A stretch of 64,000 nucleotides of DNA from the NCBI GenBank assembly GCA_031472005.1, contig PZJY01000003.1:1550001-1614000 (forward strand). The letters run 5' to 3'. The notes under the pieces are model-generated. The model was not told where the DNA came from. It ran no database searches and was given only the letters and a program-made list of their open reading frames with translations. Each line of letters opens with the position of its first letter. Position 1 is the stretch's first letter. This DNA comes from Tetracladium setigerum. Lineage: Eukaryota; Ascomycota; Leotiomycetes; Helotiales. The position numbers were made by a program, and so were the translations under genes. Of this stretch, positions 1 through 10,441 are shown piece after piece.

Positions 1-257
1 TGCTATGGTGGTCAAGACTCCTCAGCTTCAATAAAACCTGCAAAAACCTACGTCTACTCTGCTGTGTGAAGAATGTGGGTGAGTAGCGGGATAAAATACA
101 GGAAAGAATGTCTGAGTTGGTTCACTAGATGTCACTTGTCAGTATTCACCTCCTTTGCCGTTGGAGGTTCTAGATTTGTCGAAGGCTTGAAGCCGTCCCT
201 GCGTTGTGGGCTGTCGGAGAGACTGACTTATCGTAGAGATGATGTTTGTCGAGTTGT

Positions 258-385
258 AGAGATTTGTCGAAGGGTAGAGGTTTGTCGAGGTGTAGAGATT
301 TGTCGAGGTATAGAGGTTTGTCAAAGAGGCGACGTCTGTCGAGGTATAGAGATTTATCGAAGAGTAGAGGTTTGTCAAACAATTG
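258..385. repeat. 18-bp minisatellite
   Basis: Degenerate tandem units of 18 bp, consensus AGAGRTTTGTCGARGNRT, run from about 258 to 385 (units start near 258, 276, 294, 312, 348 and 366; the 312 unit is a double-length variant). A second, shorter-period run built on GTCGAGGA follows at about 472-520. Because 18 is a multiple of three, the array keeps frames open on both strands and yields hexapeptide-repeat ORFs (for example LYTSTN on the minus strand); I see no start context or family to support these as genes. Confidence 0.8.
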
Positions 386-677
386 AGGGCTGTTGAAGAA
401 CAGAGAGTTGTCGAGGAGTCCAGATCTGTCAAACAGTTGAGGTGTGGAAGGAGGTGTGGAGGGTATCGAGATGTCGAGGAGTCGAGGAGTCGAGTTGTCG
501 AGGTGTCGAGGAGTGCGTGTTTATAGGAGTTGCACAAGTCGACATAAGGTGTAGCATTGTCGAATCCGCGTCGGTGACATGGCTGGTGTCTCCCGTTAGT
601 AACGGTCGGGACAGAGTTAAGAACTTGTTTGGGGACCCAAAGTAGCTGATCCGAGGCTCCCATCCCCAAGCAGCGTA

Positions 678-2265
678 TTACTGGTATGGGATATCCGGTA
701 GAGCAGGGAGGACCAGTTGGAGCGCTTCCAGCGAAGGGTCGACTTGAACAGATCCGAATTGCTCAGCTTCCCATGGTAGCGGTCCCAATAGTACCTGTTC
801 GAATTGCTCGGGTTCGATTTGTCCGGCTTGTTGCTCCCATTGGTGTTGCTGGTGGCCCACTTCCGTGTGAGGTGGGTAGACCATCTGGCTATGGATGGGG
901 TAGACCATTTGGTTGTTGGTGAACCATTGGTTAATGATGCGATAACCATCATATGTTTGTTGGGCAAGAGGGTTCGGTTGAGCTGGTGCAAAAACTGGCT
1001 GCTGGTGAGACGGAGAGTTGACGTTGGGTTTGGCGACCTTTGCTGGCAATCGTCGACTTCGCTTTTGTGGTCGATCGGCTGCCTGGTTGTCGATGCGGTT
1101 GATGCTGTCGTCTTCTCGGGCTCGTTTCTTTTGGGCGTGCGTCACAGCTCTTCCCGCTGTCGCCTTTGCAATGGCCGGCTGGTTACGTTGATTTTTGGCG
1201 GCGCATGTTGGGCAAGCTGCAACGAAGGCAGCAACAACTTCCTTCTTGATAGAAGCTGACACTACCTTGGAGATCTTGGCGAAGGTGGAATCTCGACCAA
1301 GATGCTTCTCGGAGCTGTCAACGTGAGAGGCCACCAGGTGGATGTAGATGTCCTCGAGTGGTGTGATGGCGGGCATGACCGGGCATTGGGCGCCAGACTG
1401 GACTTTTCGGAAGGCGTCGAGCATCTTCGCATTGTCGACTTCGGTGTTGCTGGCGTTGCTGAAGTATAAAGTGTCGGCGCGTCGCGTCCAGCCATCCTCA
1501 GTCGAGTCGATTTGGGAGTAGGTGTAGGAGGTCTTGACATGGTAAGTCCATGCTGCTTTTCCTCGGTTGCCGATATCCGTAGTTCCGGGCTTCATGATCT
1601 CCTTTTTGAGAAGATTAATCCTTGCCTGGGTCGGCATGTACTTTCCCAGGTCGCTAAACTTCGAGGGACTGAGTGTCATGAACTCCTTGACGACGAGAAC
1701 GGAGGTCGCCTGGTAGCTGGTGGTAGCAGCAGCCTTTTTTTCCCAGACGGCGATATCGACGGCACTCATGTTGTCGGGGCAGCATTTGATGAGGTCAGGA
1801 GAGCAGAAGCTCTGGTTCTGAGAGATGAAGGCGTTGATCTCATCGTCGGTGATGTCGTTCTTTTGAACCTTCCTCTATACATCGACAGAATTAGTCAAAG
1901 TCCAGACACTTAATCAAACATACACTGCGAACTGATGATACTCCATGGGAAGGGAGGTGAGTACTTACTGCGCTGGGTTTGATAGCTGGCATCTGTGGTT
2001 CAGGTGCTTCAGCTTCGGGCTGTTGATGTGCAAGCTCAGGTTGAGCATACACAGGTTTCTCGTTCAGTTGTTGAGCGTGCTCTGGGAATGCCACCTGTTG
2101 TTGAGCATACTCTGGTTGTTGTACCTCTACTTGTTGTTGAGCGTCCTCTGGTTGTGCGCCATGTTTTAGAAGGTCAGGGAAGTGAGTGTACAGATTGAAT
2201 GATGGTTTCTCTGACTTTGGAGTGGGCGGGCCGAAAAGGTCGTCGAGTAAGACGTTGGACGCCAT
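678..2265 (-). CDS. Fungal protein with integrase-like H2C2 zinc motif
   Basis: Two exons: 2265-1969 and 1874-678, both in phase 0, joined over a GTAAGT...TAG intron, giving 497 aa. The N-terminus (about residues 35-90) is made of Q/E/A-rich short repeats of the type YAQQQ. The middle carries an H-x5-H-...-GRDST-...-CPTC arrangement (about residues 265-315 of the joined protein) that resembles the zinc-binding HHCC module in front of retroviral/Gypsy integrases and in a family of uncharacterised fungal proteins. No integrase core DDE or reverse transcriptase is seen on either side, so this is not a transposon copy. The C-terminal third is basic then Q/P-rich, with two possible nuclear localisation stretches (KKRARE, RPQKRSRR). 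A nuclear DNA- or protein-binding role is inference; no function is known to me. Upstream lies a tandem duplication with donor-like sites. Confidence 0.7.
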
Positions 2266-2329
2266 TTTGTCCGAGGAAACTATGAAAGATGAGCGTCATT
2301 CCCGCGAAAGGAGACGCATGATTATGAAG

Positions 2330-2696
2330 TTCAAGAAGGTGACTCACTGTATTGGATGAGAGGTGTGTTTGGTATATTCGGTGGAAAGTGATGACTGAGC
2401 TATCTTAGTGTCAGGTTCATGCCATAGCAAGGGCAGCAGCAGCAATAGAATGAACTCACTCGAGGGTTATGCGAAAGTTGGCTTGCTGATTAATGAGTGA
2501 AGGTGGGTTGACTGAGTGTTGAACGAGTGTTGGTGTGTGGGTGTCAAGACTGAACTATGTCTGAGCATTAAGTTCTGGCCACAGTGAGGGAAGCAGCAGC
2601 AATAGAATAGACTTACTGGAGTATTGAGCGAAAGGTGGTCGACTGATTAGTGGGTGAGGTTGGCTTGATGGAGTATATAGTGAACGTGGGTGTGTG
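2330..2696. repeat. Diverged tandem duplication upstream of the H2C2 gene
   Basis: Two clearly related units of about 150 bp (2393-2545 and 2549-2696) share the order GACTGARCTAT, GCAGCAGCAATAGAAT, GCGAAAGKTGG and GTGGGTGTGT blocks; a weaker third fragment lies at about 2330-2385. Read on the minus strand, each copy carries a GTRAGT donor-like hexamer at the same place (positions 2347, 2459, 2616). The units sit in the 5' region of the minus-strand gene starting at 2265, so they may be duplicated 5'UTR exon-intron segments. The rest of 2266-2975 shows no gene. Confidence 0.6.
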
Positions 2697-2975
2697 CAGT
2701 TTCAAATGAGTGTCATCAAGAGATTTTTGCGCGTGGAAAGTGAACTGTTGGGGAGGGAAAGGAAAAAGGGAAAAGCAGGGCGGGGGATTCAACTCATATA
2801 GGCCTTTATCGGAACATAGGGCCTAGGCTGGTGCTAGCGTATAGGAAACAATGACATAAGGGTTATACTGATAGTTTAACCATGAATTAAGCTTAAAAGT
2901 GGCCTTTCGATGTTTTGATTTAGAGTTTGATACTGATACTGTATAACTACTCTTGACATCCAGACAGTTCGACTC

Positions 2976-5246
2976 TCAGCCCTCCTCAGAGTCACTGTCC
3001 AGTTGCATTGTCAAGTGTACACTACCTTCGTCTGAACTATCATCCTCCAGCTCGGCCATTGTTGTGTCGTTGGGTGGTCATGGGAAGCATCGTTGGATGT
3101 ATGGTGTACGGTTGGTGGTGCCGTAAAAGCTGGTAGCGTTCCAGACAGCTGATACTGGCCGATGGCCGGATTCTCTGCGCTTGGTTGAACTAGTGAAGGT
3201 GTAGAGGCATTTGTCGAATCTCCTCGTCTGCTATCAGGTTGCTCAGAAACCGCAGCGGACTGGGTGGGTGCTTGGAAAGATTCGAAATGTTGTTGGGACT
3301 CAGTTGAAGTAATATTAGTATTGAATTCCATCTCCTCATCTTCAGGCACATCGTTGATCGTGTCAATCATTGAACGAACCCCGGCAGCGGGTACAACTGG
3401 CATCCGTGGCCGAAGCAGAATCTCGGCTACCGCATCCTCACCAAATTCTCTGGTGAAGTGAGGAACTATGCTGGCTAGAGGATTGCCATTCTTGCCGATG
3501 AATGGATTTAGAACACTTGCTAGCATAGCGTCTTTGTTGTGATTCAATATGGCTGTCCGCTCTAGTAAAGCTCGGATAGATATGTCCAGATACTGCTGCG
3601 GAACACCAGCAAGGAAAATGGGCAAAAGTGCAGCTGCAGCGTCACCAACGCCCGTCTCCAGCTTGACTTGGTCCTCAATAGCCTCGATAGCCTTGTGTAG
3701 GAAAGTATCGGCGTTCTGGTTGGAGACAGTCTTTCCGTTGCTTTCGTCATTGCCCTGTGCTCCATCACCATTGCTGGTAGTGGCTATCGTTCCCCCCTGC
3801 AAATCTCTACAGCAAGATCGGATGATACCAGTGAGCTTTGCTACTTGGGATTTGCCCAAAGTCTGGCCGATTTGATACAGTACTTTGGCAATAACAGTAT
3901 ATGTCACCTGACGGAAGTCTTGGGAGTGCCTTCCAAATGGAAAGACCCAGGTGAGTTGTGCCAGAATACCCTGTGACAGCGAGAGAAAGTTGTCCCCCAG
4001 CCGATCGGCCATAGCCTCAACCAAATCTAGGGCGGCAACATAAACTTGCGGCATACCACTCCATAGAGAGTCTTTCTCATCTCGATCGATAGCCGGGTGC
4101 AGCCTGGGTCCTCCCCTTCCAGAGGACGATTCCGAGGCCGTGGGAATCGAGATTGACAATATCCGCATAATCAAATCTACAACAGCTCCTAGTGGAATGG
4201 TGACTGGAGTTGAGGTCTCTACCTTGAAGTATACCGACAGGAATTCGAGCAGGCCTATCAGGCGATCAACACCCGCATCAATCCCGGTCCAAAGAGGCAA
4301 GTCTTCTGCGGTGCGATTACCACCGGAGAGCTCAATGTTGACATCAATAGTCTCAGCAGTATAGCCCGTCGTTGATTCCCAGTCCTCAACCACACCACGA
4401 AAGACATTATCAGCGGTGATATGAGCGTTCTTTATCAGATCTCGAAAGCTCTTGCCCCATTCTTCTCCTCCGCCACCTTTGGCCACCGTCTGGTGAAGAA
4501 TTACTACAAGCCGACGAGAACTCTCCTTGAGAGATGGAGATATGTATACATCATCGGACAAGGTGGGTGCCAGGTACTGCTTTGTGGCAAGTCTGATCTG
4601 GGTGACAAATGGCCGATAAATGGTAGTGTGACGGGGAACCAATATGGAAAATGACTGGAAGATTGTCTCGACCAGTGATTGAGGAGCCTCCACAGCCTTG
4701 GACGACTTGGATGAGATGAGATTCAAACAAGAAGTCACGAAAGTGGGTAAGGTAGGTGTTGTAATTTCTCGGACCAAAGTCTGATACTGATGGGTCATAC
4801 AGTAAATTTTTGTGAGAGCTAATATACAAAGTTCTTTGGTAGCACTTGAGTCTGGTTTCTGGAGAAGAGTGAGTATTATATGGAAGAACACCGGGGGATG
4901 GAAAAGCTACCACGAGGATGGACAACAGCCCACGTACCCACGATTCCGCAGATCGCAGAACCTCCCAACCTCCAACTTCCACCACAGCCTTGATCAAGAC
5001 AACCGCCGTGAACCTTCCCTCAGGACTCTTTCCATTGAGCAGAGTGGAAAGTTGGGTCTTCAATTTGTGCACCAGCACTGCAGATGCCGAAGCATCTGCT
5101 TTGGAGGAATTTCCCACTGAGCTCGAGAGCGGAACATGGCACCGGAGGACCTGTCGTAGGAGAACCGGTGTGAGACGAGGAAGTTCAACCACTGGAGTTG
5201 AAGAGAGGTGTATGCAGAGCATCCGAAGTTCAGGAGGTAGAGACAT
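2976..5246 (-). CDS. RIX1: Pre-rRNA-processing protein RIX1 (apparent frameshift near the 3' end)
   Basis: Scaffold of the Rix1-Ipi1-Ipi3 complex (PELP1 in animals), which acts in the nucleoplasm on pre-60S particles in ITS2 processing and remodelling. Exon 1 is 5246-4911 (start at MSLPPEL; an in-frame ATG 14 codons upstream at 5288 is less likely), intron 4910-4859 (52 nt), exon 2 from 4858. The N-terminal RIX1 domain (residues about 1-210) is well recognisable: PELRMLC, GRFTAVVLIKAVVE, TLVREITTPTLPTFVTSCL. As written the frame stops at 3011, but the acidic tail normal for the family (starting MAELEDDSSDEG, stop 2976) lies in another frame. One extra base in the GGG at 3072-3074 joins it and gives 739 aa with exact phase. 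Divergent from YPP1 over about 550 bp. Confidence 0.88.
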
Positions 5247-5800
5247 GATGAGGACCGGACGCGGTAGATATAGCTTTTTCTCGCTCACTCTTCCAGTTTG
5301 AACTCAATTCAAGTTCAAGTCCAAATTTTCGAATAGATAATCTGTGGGGGGGCACAAGCGATGCCACTCCTATGATGACTGAGAGATTCGTTTGTGTTCA
5401 AGCTGAGAAAACAGATGCGACTGAATCTGATACTTTGCCTGTCAATGCGGTCAATTAAGGAAGATTTGAATCTTTTTCACAAAAATCTGATAGAGCATTG
5501 TGATTGGCCATATCTGGAGCGACGAGCCTCGTCTTGGCGAGGATCAGCCACGTCATGTGATATCGGGCTAATGTAATCTATCTTCGTACCTGGCAAACCA
5601 CAGGGACAACTTGGTTGGATGAAATCAGTCTGACCAACTTCTCTACCTCAATACTATTTGGGTTTCAACCTCCCCAAATTGGATTTCCTCCTCCTGTCTT
5701 TGGTCTCAAGTCACACGAGATTATGTTGCTATTCAGAAACTAAGCATATCATGCCCTTCAACTTGCACAAGCCCTCCATCAAACTGCAATCCCCACAACC
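5247..5800. promoter_or_regulatory. Bidirectional promoter RIX1/YPP1
   Basis: 554 bp separate the divergent starts of RIX1 (minus) and YPP1 (plus). It has pyrimidine-rich stretches before YPP1 and a CCAAT-like ATTGG at about 5501-5505. No ORF with support and no further motif I would defend. Confidence 0.4.
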
Positions 5801-8800
5801 ATGAGTGTATAGTATTCCTCTTGGAGTTCCGATTTTGCGCATTGCAAGCTAATCAATATATTCTAGCGGGATCAGACGAAGTCCGGGCGTTATATTCAGG
5901 AGCTTGATGGGGCAAGGTGTGATGGAAATTGGGACCTGGTGCCCGAGTTGGTGCGAAAGATCAGGAAGCATGCGCCTGGTCGAATTTGTACGCCACCTTG
6001 TTCTAGAATAGCCAGATGATAACGAAATATGAGATAAAAATCTCTACAGTATACGACGGAAGCTGATTGATTAACATAGGCCTTACCATAACCGCCGAAG
6101 CCGAGCACGCTACTGCCCAAGCCTCCAACATCCGCCCTACTACTGCTCGACCAACAACTGCGATTTCTACTACTGCATCGTCTAAATCTGCTTCTGTCAC
6201 AAAATATATACCCCTTCTGTTGGATGCAATTGAAAACGAACGAACTTTTGTCGAGGATGAGTTCCAGGCCCGCGCGTGTTTGGCATGGATACATTGGCAT
6301 GTTGGGGAAGTCGAGGCAGCGGTCTCGACGCTTCCAAAAGATATAGAGCAAGAGTTTGCACAATTGGATGGGACGGACAAGGAATCGACAAAATGGACGA
6401 GAGTATGTGCTCTCAAAGGAACCTATATCAAAGGGGTTGCAAAAGCCAGGGAAGGAGCCACGTTGGATGCCGTGGAAATTTATGAAGCCGCCTTGCCGAT
6501 TCTATCTTCCTCGTCAGCATTGACCTCCAAGCCCGGGAAAGAGCTGGGCATATGGACTGAACTGTACTTGACCGGGTTTTGTATGGCCTCAAGCACTGCC
6601 ATCCTACAGAGCAACAGTTCACATATTTTGGAGACGGAAACACTGTCGGCTTTCCGGGCATGGGCAAAATTCTGGGAGACGCAAGGCGCCAATCCCGTCA
6701 GCGGAAGAGCTCCACAATCCGATATTTCCAGGCGGAAGGTCTGGAAGGAGTACTATCTTTTGTTGTCTCGAATTCTTCAGCAAGAGCTGCCTTTCCCAAC
6801 TACGTCTCTTACAATTGCATATGTTGAGACTTCCACGAAGCTACAGCAAAGGGCCGAATTAAAAGGGGTGGAACACAAATACGAGACTTTGCTTCTGAGT
6901 GAGATTCAATTTCCAAAAGCTGACGAATCCAGCGAAGAGATCGAGGCATTTGTCGAGGTTGTGATGCAGAACTGGCGGATACTTTGCGGAAGTAGCTGGC
7001 AGGAAGGCGACCTTGGTGAGGGAGGGGCCGACGGTGTCAGCAAAGGAGTTTTGGATATCTTATATCGAGCCGCAACAAAGACATTTCACTCTACCGCTTT
7101 ATTACGGCACCTCTTAACAGTTCATATTTCCGTGGCCGAATTCGATCTGGCATTCAAAGCCTTCGACACTTATATGGAAATCGTCAAGAAAAGCAAGGCT
7201 CGCGTGGAGAAGACCGGAGAAACAGAACAGGGCCTTGATAACGATGAGACTGTTCTTCGAACAGCTTCGGAATGCATAAAAGCACTGTGTCGATATGGTG
7301 GAAGATATGAGGCAGAGAAGGCGAAGGAAATCGGAATCTTTTTTGAGGATTGGCTTGACAAACACTTTCCCGCAGCGCAGGCCAATGGAAGTGGACGACT
7401 TTTGGAAAATGGGAATGTAAATGTTGAAAATGCTGTTGAAATCTCGCCCAAAGTATTTTCAATGGCGTGGAGGAGTATTGGAGTCGCCCATGCACAGTGG
7501 GCACGGCTAACATTCGACGGGTCATCAAGATCCGACATTCAGCAGAAAGCAATCAAATGCTTCCGAAAGGCCTTGTCACCAGAGTACGAAAGTTCCACTG
7601 ATGTGGAGACTTTATTCGCTCTTGGTATGGTCCTCGCAGAACGCAGAGAATTGGGACCAGCTGTAGATGTTGTGAAGTCCGGATTGCTACCTCGCTCCTC
7701 AGTGAATTTGTCAAATGGGCTAGGGCCATATGCTGGCCGCTTTGCTCGGGAACGAGCTTTGATCCCCATGTGGCATCTTCTAGCATTGTTATTAAGTGCC
7801 AGACAAGAGTTCATCACAGCCGCTCGGTCGTGCGAAGGTGCTTTTGAGCAGTTTCAGGATCCAAGTAATTTATTTGGCACAGAAGAGCTTGGTGGAGGCT
7901 TCCGAAGCGAGCATCTGAATGAGAAAGCTGCACCAAAAAGTCATGGGGTTGTTGATGAAATGGACGATTACGAGAAAGAGAATGTCTTGGAGGTCAAAAT
8001 GACCCAATTGAGTTTGATTGAAGTTCTAGAGGGGCCCGAAGTTGCGGTCAACGCCAGCGACGAACTTCTAAGTCTTTATTCTAGGCTATTTGGTGATCCC
8101 TCAAAGGAATTATCTCATCGTCCAAAACCGGGCACTTCTTTGGCGCCGCCACCACCTAAAAGTTCTGCAGGGACTATCAGAAGCTTTAAAGGAAGCATAT
8201 TTGGTCGAACAGGCCGGTCCGTTAGAAAGGCACAGATGAACCCATTGACAGAAGGAAAGCCTAGGTCGTCTTCCAGGCCACCGACAACACATACGGTAGT
8301 CAGCACCGCCGCGCCTAAAATTGAGGTCACCAACGAGAATGGAAGTACATCAAAGCACAATGGTCCAAAGGATGGCCACCATCACCATGAAAAGCTTCAC
8401 AAGAAAGAGACTGTCTCGAGAAAGAAGAGTGGAAAGAGCCTGAGAGACCGAAGCGCAAGCTCGAAACGTGGAACAAGCACTTCTCGGTCTGCAACAGTAA
8501 TTGATGGCGAACACTTCTCTACACCAACGGCGGGAAACGACGAACATTGGACCAATGAAGATGTTCATTCCAACAGGACTGGGGGTGATGGGTCTGCAAG
8601 CTCTCCAGAATCCACTTCTCGCAAACCACTTCCTCCAAAAACGCAACAATTAAACCAAACTGAACCTACTTTACAACCAAACTCTAGCCAAGATACCAGA
8701 TTGCCCCATGTTTCAGGTTCCTGGACGACAGGCCCTATCACACGTTTTTCGAAGGCCCAACAAAACCGGCGAAGAACGTCAATACTAGCTAAGGTTTGGG

Positions 8801-9668
8801 TTCTCATCAGTAGCTTTTATCGCCGTGCTTCCATGTATGATGACGCGAGAGGTGCACTTGAGGAGGCATCAAAACTAGTTCAAGGAATGGAGCTGGACGT
8901 ATCTAAAGAAACAATCCTTAGGGTGTCAATTGATAATGCAGGGATAGGAGGTGGTAAGCCTGTTGCAGAGTTATGGGGTGACATCTACTCGGAAGTAAGA
9001 AACCTAACTAGAAACCTTGGGATGTTGATTAACATAATTTTTAGCGTGGCTACATCGCCGTCGCTGAATCTGCACCCTACTCAGCTCTCTCTCACTTCGA
9101 GAATGCCCTGACAAACTCCGCCGACCATCCTTCCGCAACAGTAGGTCTCTCGAACATCCTCCTAGACATCTATACCGAAGATCTTCTTCCTCCACCTTCA
9201 ATCCCCAAACTTGTTCTACCAGGAACATCTGGTACACCATCTGCATCCACAATCAACACCGACAGTCTCTCTTCCACACCCGTCACCACCCGCACAACTA
9301 CCACAACGCCTTTGTCAAAACAAATATCTGCAATCCGCCACGGCCCCCTCGGCCAGCCACCTACTACTCAAATACCATCTTCTAAAATCCCAGACGTCAC
9401 ATCAACACCCGAGCCATCGGACAACAAAAAAGCAGCTCTCCTTGATCGTCTTGCCGCGCGTGATCGAGCCTATGGTTTGCTATCCAACCTGACTAAGCTA
9501 GGCACAGGATGGAATTACAGCGAGGCTTGGTTTGCGTTGGCCAAAGCCTATGAGCTTGGTGGTCAGGAAGACAAAGCGAGAGAGGTGCTTTGGTGGTGTG
9601 TAGAGCTTGAAGAAGGGAAAGCTGTGCGGGGCTGGGAAGGAGCGGGAAGTGGTGGGTACGTCCTGTAA
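5801..9668 (+). CDS. YPP1: Cargo-transport protein Ypp1 (TTC7-type TPR protein)
   Basis: Ypp1/TTC7 bridges Efr3 and PI4-kinase Stt4 at the plasma membrane and so controls PI4P supply; in yeast it was also linked to endocytosis. Four exons: 5801-5806 (only ATGAGT), 5867-5987, 6080-8994 and 9045-9668; phases close exactly to 1,221 aa. Exon 2 gives the conserved N-terminus RYIQELDGARCDGNWDLVPEL. TPR-like helical repeats follow (visible around AEFDLAFKAFDTYME, ALGMVLAERRELGPAVDVV, and at the C-terminus GWNYSEAWFALAKAYELGGQEDKA). A low-complexity S/K/P-rich linker lies at about residues 720-900, longer than expected from the yeast protein. The six-nucleotide first coding exon is unusual but is demanded by the phase and by the CTAATC branch point just before TTCTAG. 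Convergent with the aldehyde dehydrogenase. Confidence 0.9.
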
Positions 9669-10073
9669 GCGTGAAAGCGAGGAAGAGATGGAATGAGGGG
9701 GAGAGGGGAAAGGAAACATATAGAATTGCGTTGATTCTGCGATCAAGCAAGCGTGCCTTTTTTGTAACTTCAGTACCCCATGTCAGGCTCTTGAGCGAGC
9801 GCTTCAGCTTAATTATAATGCCGTTATTCCCTTCGCCTTGGCCTTTTATCGAAATACATTTTTCAAATTATTTGATCTTTTACTCGTACTCTTTTCTCTC
9901 TAGACATCTTGTAATTCTATTTTAAACCTTTTGTGTTAGCAGAAGTTTACGATACCGTAGCAAGTAATTACAAGAATTGATTTTGTATGTTTGTGAGCGG
10001 TTTGACACGCTTTCTTGTGATGGGAAATATTATCTTCGTGCAGTGCTATTTCTCTAATTTCTTGCTGCCATCT

Positions 10074-10105
<32 letters not shown>

Positions 10106-10441
10106 TCCCTAGTAATCCACCCGAAACTGGACAATGAAGTCACCCTTCTCTTTCTCGACTCCCGTAAAGTAAAAGGGAAACCAAAAGCCTTGTCCAGTTT
10201 AATTTTTCGTACACTACTATATTCATGGACGCTTTGATTACTTACACATTCCCCAAGAAAAAAATTGACGGGAAATTTGCAGTACAATCATCATATATTG
10301 TGCCTTTATTAACCTAAAAAACTAGCTAACTAAAGCTATTATCAATTTCACCATCGCGTTGCTTTTCCTTTCGTCCTCCCTCCGGATGAGCAAGCTCCCC
10401 TGTTGATCAATCTCTCCATTATCTCTCTTAGCACTACCTAC
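9669..10441. other. Convergent 3' region with 29-bp poly-C
   Basis: Intergenic space between the 3' ends of YPP1 and the aldehyde dehydrogenase. It is T-rich at 9830-9925 and contains an uninterrupted run of 29 C at 10074-10102 (G29 on the other strand). No gene seen. Confidence 0.7.
10074..10102. repeat. C29 homopolymer
   Basis: Twenty-nine consecutive C residues on the + strand, flanked by CT-rich sequence. Could form G-quadruplex or i-motif structures; length is likely to be variable or poorly determined. Confidence 0.9.

Noticed and set aside
139..669. Long minus-strand ORF with hexapeptide repeats
   Set aside because: It is produced by the 18-bp minisatellite; no start context, no family and an open frame on the other strand too.
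678..1769. Retrotransposon integrase fragment
   Set aside because: Only the zinc module is similar; no DDE core, RT, or LTR, and the gene has an intron and an intact full-length frame.
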